Shown here piece by piece: positions 1 through 6,795 of a stretch of DNA of 10,734 nucleotides (its first letter is position 1; every line of letters begins with the position of its first letter). Source of the stretch: Fidelibacterota bacterium UBA7303 (GTDB taxonomy: Bacteria > Fidelibacterota > Marinisomatia > Marinisomatales > UBA1611); contig DKQR01000142.1 in assembly GCA_002471805.1 (NCBI GenBank), positions 1-10,734 on the forward strand, written 5' to 3'. The notes under the pieces were generated by a model. The model was not told the DNA's origin, searched no databases, and was given only the letters and a program-made list of their open reading frames with translations. The position numbers and the translations under genes are program-made.

Positions 1-769
1 TGGAAAAACCTTTGCTATCATTACGGATATTCATTCCAATCTGGCGTCCCTGAACAAGGCTCTGGCCCTCATTGCAGACCGGAAGCAGGTGGATCAAATG
101 ATTTGCCTGGGTGATTGTTTCTCTTTGGGATCAGAGCCTGAAAAAATACTGGAGACACTCCAGAATTTCCCTGATTGTATTTTTATCCGGGGTAATCATG
201 ATCGTTATTTGATCGAGAGAATCTGGGAAGATGAATTACCATCTTTGGAAGGTATGGATCCTTATGATCCCATATGCAAAGCAATCATTCAAAATGAAAA
301 ATGGACTGCCGAAAAAATTGGAGATGAGGGAATCGATTTTATCAAAAATATGAAAATAGCCTACAGGGAAATTATTGGTAACACCCTGGCTGAATTTACC
401 CATGCCTGGTACCAGAGGGATGATAAGCCTCCAACCGTGACGGAAGCTCTTCATTGGCGAGACAATGTGGTCCAGCAAAACCCGGAAATTGAAAAAGTGG
501 TTTTTGTCCATGGACATGTACATGTTCCTCGGCACCAAAAGGTAGAAAACCTGACTATCCTGTGCCAGGGTGCCACAGGACTGCCCTTTGATCAGAACAA
601 ACGGGGTGCTGTGGCATTTTTAACCTTGAATGAGAAAGTTAATTGGGAAGTCGTCCGATACGAATATGATCATAAATCAACTTTAAAAGGCCTGCAGAAA
701 CGTAGGCCACCATTTTATGAAAACCTGTTAAATACGATTGAATTTGCCGCCGTTCGCAACGACCTTTAG
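1..769 (+). CDS. Calcineurin-like metallophosphoesterase (5' partial)
   Basis: This is a predicted dinuclear-metal phosphoesterase of the ApaH/PrpE-like group (COG0639 or Metallophos_2 type). Its substrate cannot be told from sequence. The reading frame is open from base 2, so the true start lies just outside the window. About 255 residues are visible. The metal-binding motifs all appear in order: D-I-H (visible residues 9-11), GD (37-38), GNHD (64-67), a lone His in FTHAW (about 134) and GHVH (171-174). Because the first motif normally sits some 5-12 residues from the N-terminus, only a few residues are missing. A GTG at 89 would remove the DxH metal ligands and is rejected as the start. The gene ends in TAG at 767-769. 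A gap of 53 bases separates it from the cysteine desulfurase, so operon membership is uncertain. The superfamily is certain; the specific role (nucleotide, phosphoprotein or phosphodiester hydrolysis) is not. Confidence 0.9.
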   Translation, partial: GKTFAIITDIHSNLASLNKALALIADRKQVDQMICLGDCFSLGSEPEKILETLQNFPDCIFIRGNHDRYLIERIWEDELPSLEGMDPYDPICKAIIQNEKWTAEKIGDEGIDFIKNMKIAYREIIGNTLAEFTHAWYQRDDKPPTVTEALHWRDNVVQQNPEIEKVVFVHGHVHVPRHQKVENLTILCQGATGLPFDQNKRGAVAFLTLNEKVNWEVVRYEYDHKSTLKGLQKRRPPFYENLLNTIEFAAVRNDL

Positions 770-780
770 CCAATTATAAT
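753..780 (+). promoter_or_regulatory. Possible sigma70-type promoter for the desulfurase-mnmA pair
   Basis: A perfect TATAAT lies at 775-780. TTCGCA at 753-758, which matches four of six bases of TTGACA, sits 16 bases upstream and overlaps the end of the phosphoesterase gene. Transcription would start near 787, just before the stem-loop at 789-809. The -10 box is convincing but the -35 box is weak. The AT-rich setting makes a chance match possible, and FCB-group bacteria often use a different consensus. Confidence 0.35.
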
Positions 781-788
781 ATTTATCG

Positions 789-809
789 CAGTCGTAATTT
801 GAGCGACTG
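789..809 (+). terminator. Short stem-loop followed by TTTT
   Basis: CAGTCG (789-794) and CGACTG (804-809) form a perfect six-base-pair stem around a nine-base loop, followed by A and TTTT (811-814). The position, between the phosphoesterase and the cysteine desulfurase, suits a weak intrinsic terminator. If the TATAAT at 775-780 is used, it would instead be a 5' leader hairpin nine bases before the ATG. The stem is short and half AT, so strong termination is unlikely. Confidence 0.3.
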
Positions 810-822
810 ATTTTACTTCCCT

Positions 823-1938
823 ATGCCTTATTTTGATCACAGTGCAACTACGCCCGTTCATCCTGATGTTTTGGAATTGATGGCCATAACTCAGCGGGAT
901 GTTTACGGGAATCCTTCCAGCGTACATGCCCAGGGCCGAAAAGCAAAATCCATTATAGAAAAAGCCCGCAGCCAGGTGGCTGCAGCCATTGGCGCAAAAC
1001 CGGATCAGATCATTTTTACCAGCGGTGGCAGTGAATCAAATAATCAGGTGCTGCGGTCTGTGCTGAATATGAATAAAAAACATATCATAGCTACTGCGAT
1101 TGAGCACCCTGCAATCTTGAACGTTCTGAAATCTCTGGAACAATTTGGATTAAGCCACAATTGTATTTCCGTTGATCCTAACGGCACAATGAACTTCCAT
1201 GAATTTGAGAATTCAATCCGGGATACAACCGGGCTTATTTCCGTTATGCTGGCCAACAATGAAGTGGGAACCATACAGCCTGTACAGGAAATTGTTAAAA
1301 CAGCAAAACCGAAATCAATACCAGTTCATACAGATGCTGTACAGTGCCTGGGGAAAATTCCCATTGATGTAGATGAACTTGGTATAGATTATCTCTCCCT
1401 GTCAGCCCATAAGTTTTACGGCCCAAAAGGATCGGGCATACTTTATATCAGGGATAAGAAGTTTATTTCGGCGTTGATCATCGGCGGTGGCCAGGAAAGT
1501 GGTTTGCGGGCCGGCACGGAAAACATAGCATTGATTGCCGGAATTGGTCTGGCTGCAGAAATTGCCACAGCGGATCTGTCCGGCCGCGCTCGGAATCTGA
1601 CAGACCTGGAGACACAATTTAAAACAGGGCTAAAGGAATTTTTTCCCAATGCTGTTTTCAACGGCAATAATGTCCACAAACTGCCGGGACTGATCAATGT
1701 TTCTTTTCCCGGGTTCAGATCCGATATTCTGGTGGCGAAACTTGATCGTGCCGGTATGGCAGTCTCCAGCGGCTCGGCTTGCGCTTCCGGAATTGTGGAG
1801 CCCTCTGATATTTTAAAGGCCATGGGGGTGGAAGATGAGCTAAACACCTCCACCCTGCGCATCAGTTTTGGGAGTACAAATACCGCTGATGAAACAACTG
1901 ACCTTTTGTCCGCAATCAATTCCATCATTACTTCCTGA
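823..1938 (+). CDS. Cysteine desulfurase (NifS/IscS family)
   Basis: This PLP-dependent enzyme takes sulfur from L-cysteine as an enzyme persulfide, releasing alanine, and passes it to acceptors. The 371 residues are near full length for the family. Visible features are the N-terminal FDHSATTP segment (4-11), His95 in the EHPA motif that stacks on PLP, Asp171 in HTDAVQ, the PLP-binding Lys197 in SAHKFYGPKG, RAGTEN at 229-234, and catalytic Cys320 in SSGSACASG. The ATG at 823 places these motifs normally. There is no Shine-Dalgarno sequence upstream (the bases read TTTTACTTCCCT). The stop codon overlaps the start of mnmA (TGATG), so the two are almost certainly co-transcribed and translationally coupled. 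That suggests its main client is MnmA, as for YrvO in Bacillus. No IscU, IscA or IscR lies nearby, so I avoid calling it iscS. A general role in Fe-S assembly remains possible. Confidence 0.95.
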   Translation: MPYFDHSATTPVHPDVLELMAITQRDVYGNPSSVHAQGRKAKSIIEKARSQVAAAIGAKPDQIIFTSGGSESNNQVLRSVLNMNKKHIIATAIEHPAILNVLKSLEQFGLSHNCISVDPNGTMNFHEFENSIRDTTGLISVMLANNEVGTIQPVQEIVKTAKPKSIPVHTDAVQCLGKIPIDVDELGIDYLSLSAHKFYGPKGSGILYIRDKKFISALIIGGGQESGLRAGTENIALIAGIGLAAEIATADLSGRARNLTDLETQFKTGLKEFFPNAVFNGNNVHKLPGLINVSFPGFRSDILVAKLDRAGMAVSSGSACASGIVEPSDILKAMGVEDELNTSTLRISFGSTNTADETTDLLSAINSIITS

Positions 1939-3011
1939 TGGAACATGTGATTGTCGGACTCAGCGGCGGCGTGGACAGTGCCGTGGCAGCAGCCCTGCTT
2001 GTAGAGCAAGGCTACAGTGCAGAAGGGTTGTTCATGAAGAATTGGGAAGAAGATTCCCAGTATTGCACTTCTGAAAAAGATTACAAAGATGCCCTTCAGG
2101 TCTGTGATTCCCTAGGTATTCCGTTAAGGTCTGTTAATTTTTCCAGGGAATACTGGGATAAGGTTTTTAAACATTTCCTGGACGAATACAGGGCTGGCCG
2201 TACTCCAAACCCTGACATTCTCTGTAATACGGAGATCAAGTTCAAAGCCTTTCTGGATTACGCGATAGAACTGGGCGCCGATAAAATTGCCACGGGACAT
2301 TACGCTCGGATCCTAAAGAGCGGAGAATTGCTTAAGTTGGCCCGGGGCACCGACCAAAACAAAGACCAGAGTTATTTTTTATACGGGCTGAACCAAGAGC
2401 AACTTTCCCGGGCCTTTTTTCCTATCGGTGACTGGGAAAAAACGACCGTCCGCCAAAAAGCCAGGGAACTGGGGTTTAATAATTATTACAAAAAAGACAG
2501 TACCGGTATCTGTTTTATTGGCGAGAGGCATTTTAAGGAATTTTTACAGCGCTACCTTCCAGCCCAGCCGGGAGACATTATCACTCAAGAGGGAAAACCT
2601 GTTGGTCAGCATGAGGGGCTGATGTACTATACCATGGGCCAGCGTCAGGGTCTGGGCATTGGCGGCGGGCACGGAACGCTGGAGAAACCCTGGTATGTTC
2701 TGGACAAGAAAATGGAAAAAAATATCCTTATTGTCGGTCAGGGACACGATCACCCGGATCTGTACCATCGGTCCCTGAGTTGTTCCCATGTGCATTGGAT
2801 TACAGGAAAAATTCCGAAATCGGAAACACTTTCGGCAAAAATTCGCTATCGGGCCCAGGATGCTCCCTGCAGAATTGAAACAACTGCAGAACAATCCGTC
2901 TCTGTGGTGTTTGAGAAGCCCCAATTTGCCATTGCTCCCGGGCAATCGATTGTATTCTATGAACATGATATCTGCCTGGGCGGCGCAGTCATTGATTCAA
3001 GATGGAACTGA
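1938..3011 (+). CDS. mnmA: tRNA-specific 2-thiouridylase MnmA
   Basis: MnmA activates U34 of the tRNAs for Lys, Glu and Gln with ATP and inserts sulfur to give 2-thiouridine, which supports accurate decoding. At 357 residues it is close to E. coli MnmA (about 368). Motifs in order are the PP-loop SGGVDS (9-14), GLFMKNWEED (30-39), the nucleophilic Cys96 in NPDILCNTEIKF, ATGHYARI (118-125), KDQSYFLYGL (142-151), and Cys192 in DSTGICFIGER, which takes the persulfide. The C-terminal beta-barrel includes YYTMGQRQGLGIGG (230-243) and ends with CLGGAVID (346-353). Both catalytic cysteines are present. The ATG at 1938 overlaps the desulfurase TGA by one base. There is no Shine-Dalgarno sequence, so translation probably depends on re-initiation after the upstream gene. 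The adjacent cysteine desulfurase is the obvious sulfur donor. Confidence 0.97.
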   Translation: MEHVIVGLSGGVDSAVAAALLVEQGYSAEGLFMKNWEEDSQYCTSEKDYKDALQVCDSLGIPLRSVNFSREYWDKVFKHFLDEYRAGRTPNPDILCNTEIKFKAFLDYAIELGADKIATGHYARILKSGELLKLARGTDQNKDQSYFLYGLNQEQLSRAFFPIGDWEKTTVRQKARELGFNNYYKKDSTGICFIGERHFKEFLQRYLPAQPGDIITQEGKPVGQHEGLMYYTMGQRQGLGIGGGHGTLEKPWYVLDKKMEKNILIVGQGHDHPDLYHRSLSCSHVHWITGKIPKSETLSAKIRYRAQDAPCRIETTAEQSVSVVFEKPQFAIAPGQSIVFYEHDICLGGAVIDSRWN

Positions 3012-3042
3012 AAAAATAGGAAAATGATTATTCTTCTTTATT

Positions 3043-3071
3043 TTGGAACAAAGTCTTCTGTATTAAATTTA
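3043..3071 (+). promoter_or_regulatory. Possible Bacteroidota-type promoter of the lytR_C-rsfS-argS operon
   Basis: The 67-base gap 3012-3078 is AT-rich and is the only spacer before a tightly packed five-gene operon. TTG at 3043-3045 is followed 18 bases later by TAAATTTA (3064-3071), close to the TTG / TAnnTTTG pattern known from Bacteroidota. Use of this site would start transcription only a few bases from the ATG at 3079, giving a very short or absent leader. No classical -35/-10 pair with good spacing is visible. In such AT-rich DNA the match may be chance. Confidence 0.25.
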
Positions 3072-3078
3072 TTTATCC

Positions 3079-3603
3079 ATGCAGTGCATAAATAAACAGA
3101 TTCTCCCTTTATTCATCTTTTTAAGTTTTCTTTTCGGTCAATTCAGAGAAGATGTACCAATCCAGTCTCTACCCTCAAATTTAAATGGAGAGTTAAGCAA
3201 TACACAGGAGTTATCCTTGTTTGACCCTGCCCGTTTTGATATCCAGCACGGTTTTACAATGAGCATGGTAAACCTGGGCGGACGGCCTCTTTCCATGGCA
3301 GGGTACACCAGCCACATCAGCTACTGGGCTTCGGACAACCTTGAACTGAATGCAAAAATCATGTTGTTTAACACCATGGGAAAACTTCCTGGCGGCAGTA
3401 CGGGCGGCATGCAAAACCTGCAGTTGGCTTATGATGCCGGCATCACCTTTAAACCCACGAAAAATTCATTTCTTAAACTTGAAATGCGTACGCATAATAG
3501 TCCTATTTACCGCGACAGTTACTATGATTTGAATTATATGGGTTATTCACTTCACAAAAATAATTTCAGCCATTCTTCCCTCGGGCCAAGGATCCTGGAA
3601 TAA
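3079..3603 (+). CDS. Exported beta-rich protein of unknown function
   Basis: I do not recognise a named family. The 174-residue product starts with a likely Sec signal peptide: Lys6, then a hydrophobic run at 8-20, with probable cleavage near Gly20/Gln21. The mature part has alternating, aromatic-rich segments (LFDPARFDIQHGF at 48-60, SHISYWASDNLEL at 78-90, LQLAYDAGITFKP at 114-126, FLKLEMRTHN at 131-140) that look like beta strands of an outer-membrane or periplasmic protein. It is too short for a large barrel on its own. The last 30 residues are rich in Tyr, Asn and Ser. The ATG at 3079 has no Shine-Dalgarno sequence. Its TAA abuts the GTG of the LytR_C gene in the same frame, which argues for a shared operon and perhaps a shared envelope role. 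It could also be the surviving N-terminal part of a longer protein, but nothing in the downstream gene looks like its continuation. Confidence 0.75.
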   Translation: MQCINKQILPLFIFLSFLFGQFREDVPIQSLPSNLNGELSNTQELSLFDPARFDIQHGFTMSMVNLGGRPLSMAGYTSHISYWASDNLELNAKIMLFNTMGKLPGGSTGGMQNLQLAYDAGITFKPTKNSFLKLEMRTHNSPIYRDSYYDLNYMGYSLHKNNFSHSSLGPRILE

Positions 3604-4155
3604 GTGCCAAGAAAAAAACGGAAGTCAACGAAGCAGTCTAAGAAAAAGCTTCAATCCCAGAATATGACTCTGAATGGAGCTATTAGTATTGTGGGGGTAC
3701 TGCTTCTTGGGTTTATTATTTCCTTTTCCCGTAATGCATCTCATAGCGGCGTGCCGGTTGAGGTCACTTTCCCGGAAGTGGTGAATCAGCCAAGGCTGGC
3801 AGTAGAGGTATTTGAAAAAAACCCGATCCAAGACATCAAAGTAGAAGTGCTGAATGGTTGCGGTGTTCAAGGACTGGCAGGAAAAACAACTGAGTTCTTA
3901 CGCTTAAAACAAGTGGATGTAGTACGATCAGATGATGCAGATCATCACAATTACCCCAAAACGGTCATCATTCAGCGCAACGAAAATATAGAAAGCCTGA
4001 AGCGTGTCTCTGATTCTTTTGGTGTCTTAATGGATGATAAATCAAGGATAAAGATTGTCCCCGATGAAACCTTGGGAGTGGATGTAACTGTTATCCTGGG
4101 CAAGGATTATGAATCTTTTCCTGAGTTCAATAGTTTTCTTTCTACCAAACCATAA
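3604..4155 (+). CDS. Membrane-anchored LytR C-terminal (LytR_C) domain protein
   Basis: The 183-residue product has a Lys/Arg-rich N-terminus (3-15), one hydrophobic segment at about 23-41 and a LytR_C domain (PF13399-like) at about 77-168. The domain is recognised by IKVEVLNGCGVQGLAGK (78-94), the central VDVVRSDDADHHNYPKT stretch (104-120) and the closing VDVTVILGKDY (159-169). Positive charges before the membrane segment put the N-terminus in the cytoplasm and the domain in the periplasm. The LCP phosphotransferase domain often found with LytR_C is absent, so this is a stand-alone version with no predicted catalysis and a likely envelope-associated role. The start is not certain. GTG at 3604 directly follows the upstream TAA and keeps the basic N-terminus. 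ATG at 3664 in the same frame would start just before the membrane segment. The position before rsfS recalls the LytR/LCP gene found near rsfS in some Firmicutes. Confidence 0.85.
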   Translation: MPRKKRKSTKQSKKKLQSQNMTLNGAISIVGVLLLGFIISFSRNASHSGVPVEVTFPEVVNQPRLAVEVFEKNPIQDIKVEVLNGCGVQGLAGKTTEFLRLKQVDVVRSDDADHHNYPKTVIIQRNENIESLKRVSDSFGVLMDDKSRIKIVPDETLGVDVTVILGKDYESFPEFNSFLSTKP

Positions 4156-4539
4156 TTGACCAAAAAGTCCCCAGGATCCAAAACCAAGAATCCGCTATTA
4201 GATCACATTGCTGATCTGGCTCTGGAAAAAAAAGCAAATGGTGTGGTCAGCCTGGATGTTCGTGGTTTATCATCTATTACAGATCACTATTTGATTTGTT
4301 CAGCAGATACAGAACCCCAGGTGAAAGCCATTGCAGATAACATCCGCAGGGGAACGCCGGATAAACCCTGGCACCTGGAAGGATATGAAAAATTAAAATG
4401 GGTTCTTTTAGATTATGTGGACCTGGTTGTACATGTCTTCAGGTCGGAAGAGCGGTATTACTACAATCTGGAAAAATTATGGGCTGACGCCCCAATAATG
4501 CAATTCTCTGATGAAGACACTGAAAAAACAACTGACTGA
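4156..4539 (+). CDS. rsfS: Ribosome silencing factor RsfS (Iojap/YbeB family)
   Basis: RsfS binds protein L14 (uL14) on the 50S subunit and blocks joining with 30S, lowering translation in poor conditions. The 127 residues fit the family length. Clear signatures are LDVRGLSSITDHYLIC (33-48), WHLEGYEKLKWVLLDYVDL (72-90) and the FRSEERYYYNLEKLWADAP stretch (95-113). The start is TTG at 4156, immediately after the LytR_C TAA and in the same frame. No ATG or GTG lies between it and the conserved core: the first GTG is inside the domain at residue 30. TTG is therefore the best start unless a rarer codon or stop read-through is used. There is no Shine-Dalgarno sequence, so translation probably depends on ribosomes finishing the upstream gene. 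The last 29 bases overlap argS in another frame. Confidence 0.95.
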   Translation: MTKKSPGSKTKNPLLDHIADLALEKKANGVVSLDVRGLSSITDHYLICSADTEPQVKAIADNIRRGTPDKPWHLEGYEKLKWVLLDYVDLVVHVFRSEERYYYNLEKLWADAPIMQFSDEDTEKTTD

Positions 4540-6145
4540 TGGTATCCAAAGAGCTCTGGAATCTCTCTCGTACCCCGGAAAGGATTTTTCATTAGCCCCG
4601 CCCAATAATCCTGACTTTGGAAATATTTCCAGTAATATTGCACTTTTATTAGCGAATGATTTAAAAACGTCTCCCCTGGAAATCGCAAACGCGATTGCTA
4701 ATGAACTGCAATCAGCTGTTCTGGATCATATTGAATCCATCACCGTTACTCCCCCGGGATTCATCAACTTTTTCATCCGAAACTCTTTTTTCCAATCCTC
4801 CATCAAATCGATACGGAAAGCAGGAAACAGTTATGGTAGAGGGATTGTCGGCCGTGGCAAGACTGCAAATGTAGAATTTGTAAGTGCCAACCCCACCGGA
4901 CCCTTAACGGTCGGGCACGGACGAAATGCCGTACTGGGAGATTCTATTGCCAATATATTGGAATGGAACAGCTATGAGGTTACCCGGGAGTATTATTACA
5001 ATGACGCCGGACGCCAGATGCACATTCTTGGACAGTCTGTTGAAGCGCGTTATTTCGAACTATGCGGTCGGAAATCCAATTTTCCGGAGGAGGGTTACCA
5101 GGGGGAATATATTAGGGAAATTGCCCGGCAGATCCTGGACCGCCGCGGAACCGAACTGGGATCCGGATCACATTACTTTAAAGACGACGCTGAAAAAGAA
5201 ATTTTTTCCGAAATCAAAAACAGTCTCAAAAGACTGGGAATTCATTTTGATCATTTCTCCAATGAAAAAACGTTCTATGAAAATGGGGCAATCGATCAAT
5301 TTATAATGGAATTGAAGAAAAAAGACCTGATCTACGAAAAGGATGGAGCCACCTGGTTCCGCGCTACAGCTCTTGGGAAAGAAAAAGACAGGGTGTATAT
5401 CAAAACCAGCGGTGAACCCACCTACCGGGTTCCGGATACAGCCTACCATCGGGATAAACTGGAACGGAAATTTGACCTTATCGTAGATATCTTCGGAGCG
5501 GACCACGCCGACAGCTACCCGGACGTCCTCCTTGCTCTCCAGGCCATGGGCCTGGATACCAGCCCTATAAAAGTTTTGCTTTATCAGTTTGTTACCTTGA
5601 TGCGGGACGGCCAAAAAGTGAAAATGTCAACCCGCAAGGCCAATTTTGTTACTCTGGATGAACTGAAAAATGACCTGGGAGCCGATGTGGTACGCTATTT
5701 TTTTATCATGCGCAGCATGAATACTCACCTTGATTTTGACCTGGATCTTGCAGCCGATCAGTCTGATAAAAATCCCGTATTCTACCTGCAGTACGCCCAT
5801 GCCCGAATCTGCAATATTATCAAGCACGGTAAGGAAAAAGGAATTAAAGAGACAAGTTCGTTTCAGGACGGCCAACTGACCCATGAAGATGAATTAAACC
5901 TGATTCGCCACATGGTCCATTTCCCAGAACTCATTGAAACAACCCATGATACCCTGGAGCCGCAAAATATTGCCAATTATCTGCAGGAACTTGCAGCCCG
6001 TTTTCACCGCTTTTATGGTCAGTGCCGGGTGATCACGGAAAATAAGGAATTATCTAAAGCTCGGCTGGGTCTTGTAAGCGCTGTAAAAATTATCCTGGGC
6101 AACGGCCTGTCTATACTCGGGATTACAGCGCCGGAGCGCATGTAA
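4511..6145 (+). CDS. argS: Arginyl-tRNA synthetase
   Basis: ArgS is a class I aminoacyl-tRNA synthetase that charges tRNA-Arg. The 544 residues compare with about 577 in E. coli. The N-terminal Add-1 type tRNA-binding domain (about 1-90) contains PDFGNISSNIA (34-44). The catalytic core has VEFVSANPTGPL (121-132) leading into the HIGH-equivalent, which here reads TVGH (133-136). EYYYNDAGRQM (160-170), the YRVPDTAYHRDK stretch (305-316) and DIFGADHADSYPD (326-338) follow. The KMSKS loop reads KMSTR (371-375), a common ArgRS form. The C-terminal DALR anticodon-binding domain includes YLQYAHARI (425-433) and FYGQCRVI (501-508). The ATG at 4511 gives a normal N-terminus and lies 29 bases inside rsfS. 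No Shine-Dalgarno sequence is apparent. The stop overlaps the marC ATG by one base. The first residue of the HIGH motif being Thr instead of His is the only odd catalytic feature. Confidence 0.97.
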   Translation: MKTLKKQLTDGIQRALESLSYPGKDFSLAPPNNPDFGNISSNIALLLANDLKTSPLEIANAIANELQSAVLDHIESITVTPPGFINFFIRNSFFQSSIKSIRKAGNSYGRGIVGRGKTANVEFVSANPTGPLTVGHGRNAVLGDSIANILEWNSYEVTREYYYNDAGRQMHILGQSVEARYFELCGRKSNFPEEGYQGEYIREIARQILDRRGTELGSGSHYFKDDAEKEIFSEIKNSLKRLGIHFDHFSNEKTFYENGAIDQFIMELKKKDLIYEKDGATWFRATALGKEKDRVYIKTSGEPTYRVPDTAYHRDKLERKFDLIVDIFGADHADSYPDVLLALQAMGLDTSPIKVLLYQFVTLMRDGQKVKMSTRKANFVTLDELKNDLGADVVRYFFIMRSMNTHLDFDLDLAADQSDKNPVFYLQYAHARICNIIKHGKEKGIKETSSFQDGQLTHEDELNLIRHMVHFPELIETTHDTLEPQNIANYLQELAARFHRFYGQCRVITENKELSKARLGLVSAVKIILGNGLSILGITAPERM

Positions 6146-6795
6146 TGGATGCCTTCCTGCAAACAGAATTGCAGTTTTTTATCCTTTGCCTGACAACATT
6201 GTTTACACTGATCAATCCCATTGGTATTGCTCCTATCCTGGTGGTTATGACCGAGCGTTTTTCCAAATCGGAACGAATTACTATTGCCAAACAGGGTACA
6301 ATAACCGCCTGTATCATCCTGATTGTTTTTGCGTTCCTGGGTTCTCTTATCTTTAATTTGTTCGCAATTACCATCGAAGCAATTCAGATCATGGGCGGTA
6401 TTATATTCTTTCGAAGCGGATTTAAAATGCTGGAGGCAAAAGTAGGGCGCTCCCGTACAACACCCCAGGAAGAAACCGAATCGCAGGAAAGCGATGATAT
6501 CGCTATCAGTCCCATTGGCATCCCTCTTATTGCCGGGCCCGGGGCGATAACCGCAACCATGCTCCTGTCCAGTAAGGTGCCAAATGTCCACAGTTATATC
6601 TCCATTGGATTGGCAATCCTTTTGGTACTGTCTGTAGTGTATCTGATATTAAGGAATGGTGACCTGATAATCAATGCCCTAGGGGTTAAAGGCATGAGGG
6701 TCATCCAGCGTCTCATGGGTCTCATTCTGATGGTAATTGCGGTGCAGTTTGTGATCAACGGGGTAAGCACAGTGCTCCAGCCGCTATTGGCCTGA
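6145..6795 (+). CDS. MarC-family integral membrane protein
   Basis: The 216-residue product matches the MarC/UPF0056 family of inner-membrane proteins, whose transport function is unproven. Six hydrophobic segments can be drawn at about 9-33, 47-71, 73-97, 122-142, 151-169 and 187-207. The family's two internally related signatures are both present: NPIGIAP (24-30) near the first segment, and SPIGIPLIAGPGAIT (122-136) opening the second half. A charged loop rich in Glu, Ser and Arg (about 98-118) separates the halves. The ATG at 6145 overlaps the argS stop (TAATG). A GGAG at 6133-6136, eight bases upstream, is the best Shine-Dalgarno candidate in the window. The old link to multiple antibiotic resistance in E. 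coli was not upheld, so no resistance role is implied. It is the last gene of the plus-strand operon and meets the surface-protein gene head-on. Confidence 0.93.
   Translation: MDAFLQTELQFFILCLTTLFTLINPIGIAPILVVMTERFSKSERITIAKQGTITACIILIVFAFLGSLIFNLFAITIEAIQIMGGIIFFRSGFKMLEAKVGRSRTTPQEETESQESDDIAISPIGIPLIAGPGAITATMLLSSKVPNVHSYISIGLAILLVLSVVYLILRNGDLIINALGVKGMRVIQRLMGLILMVIAVQFVINGVSTVLQPLLA

Noticed and set aside
89..769. Phosphoesterase starting at GTG 89
   Set aside because: This start would lose the DIH metal-binding motif, which is plainly encoded upstream in the same frame.
1443..2009. A 188-codon open frame on the minus strand across the desulfurase-mnmA junction
   Set aside because: It is antisense to two highly conserved enzymes, has no recognisable domain and has an unlikely composition. 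It is a shadow of the real coding frames.
5168..5614. A 148-codon minus-strand frame inside argS
   Set aside because: It lies fully within the catalytic core coding of argS and has no recognisable domain.
6019..6591. A 190-codon open frame on the minus strand opposite argS and marC
   Set aside because: It is Cys-, His- and Gln-rich with no domain and lies opposite conserved argS and marC coding, so it is a shadow frame.
6145..6795. Antibiotic resistance determinant (MarC)
   Set aside because: The family name is historical. A resistance role for marC was not supported, and the context here is translation genes.
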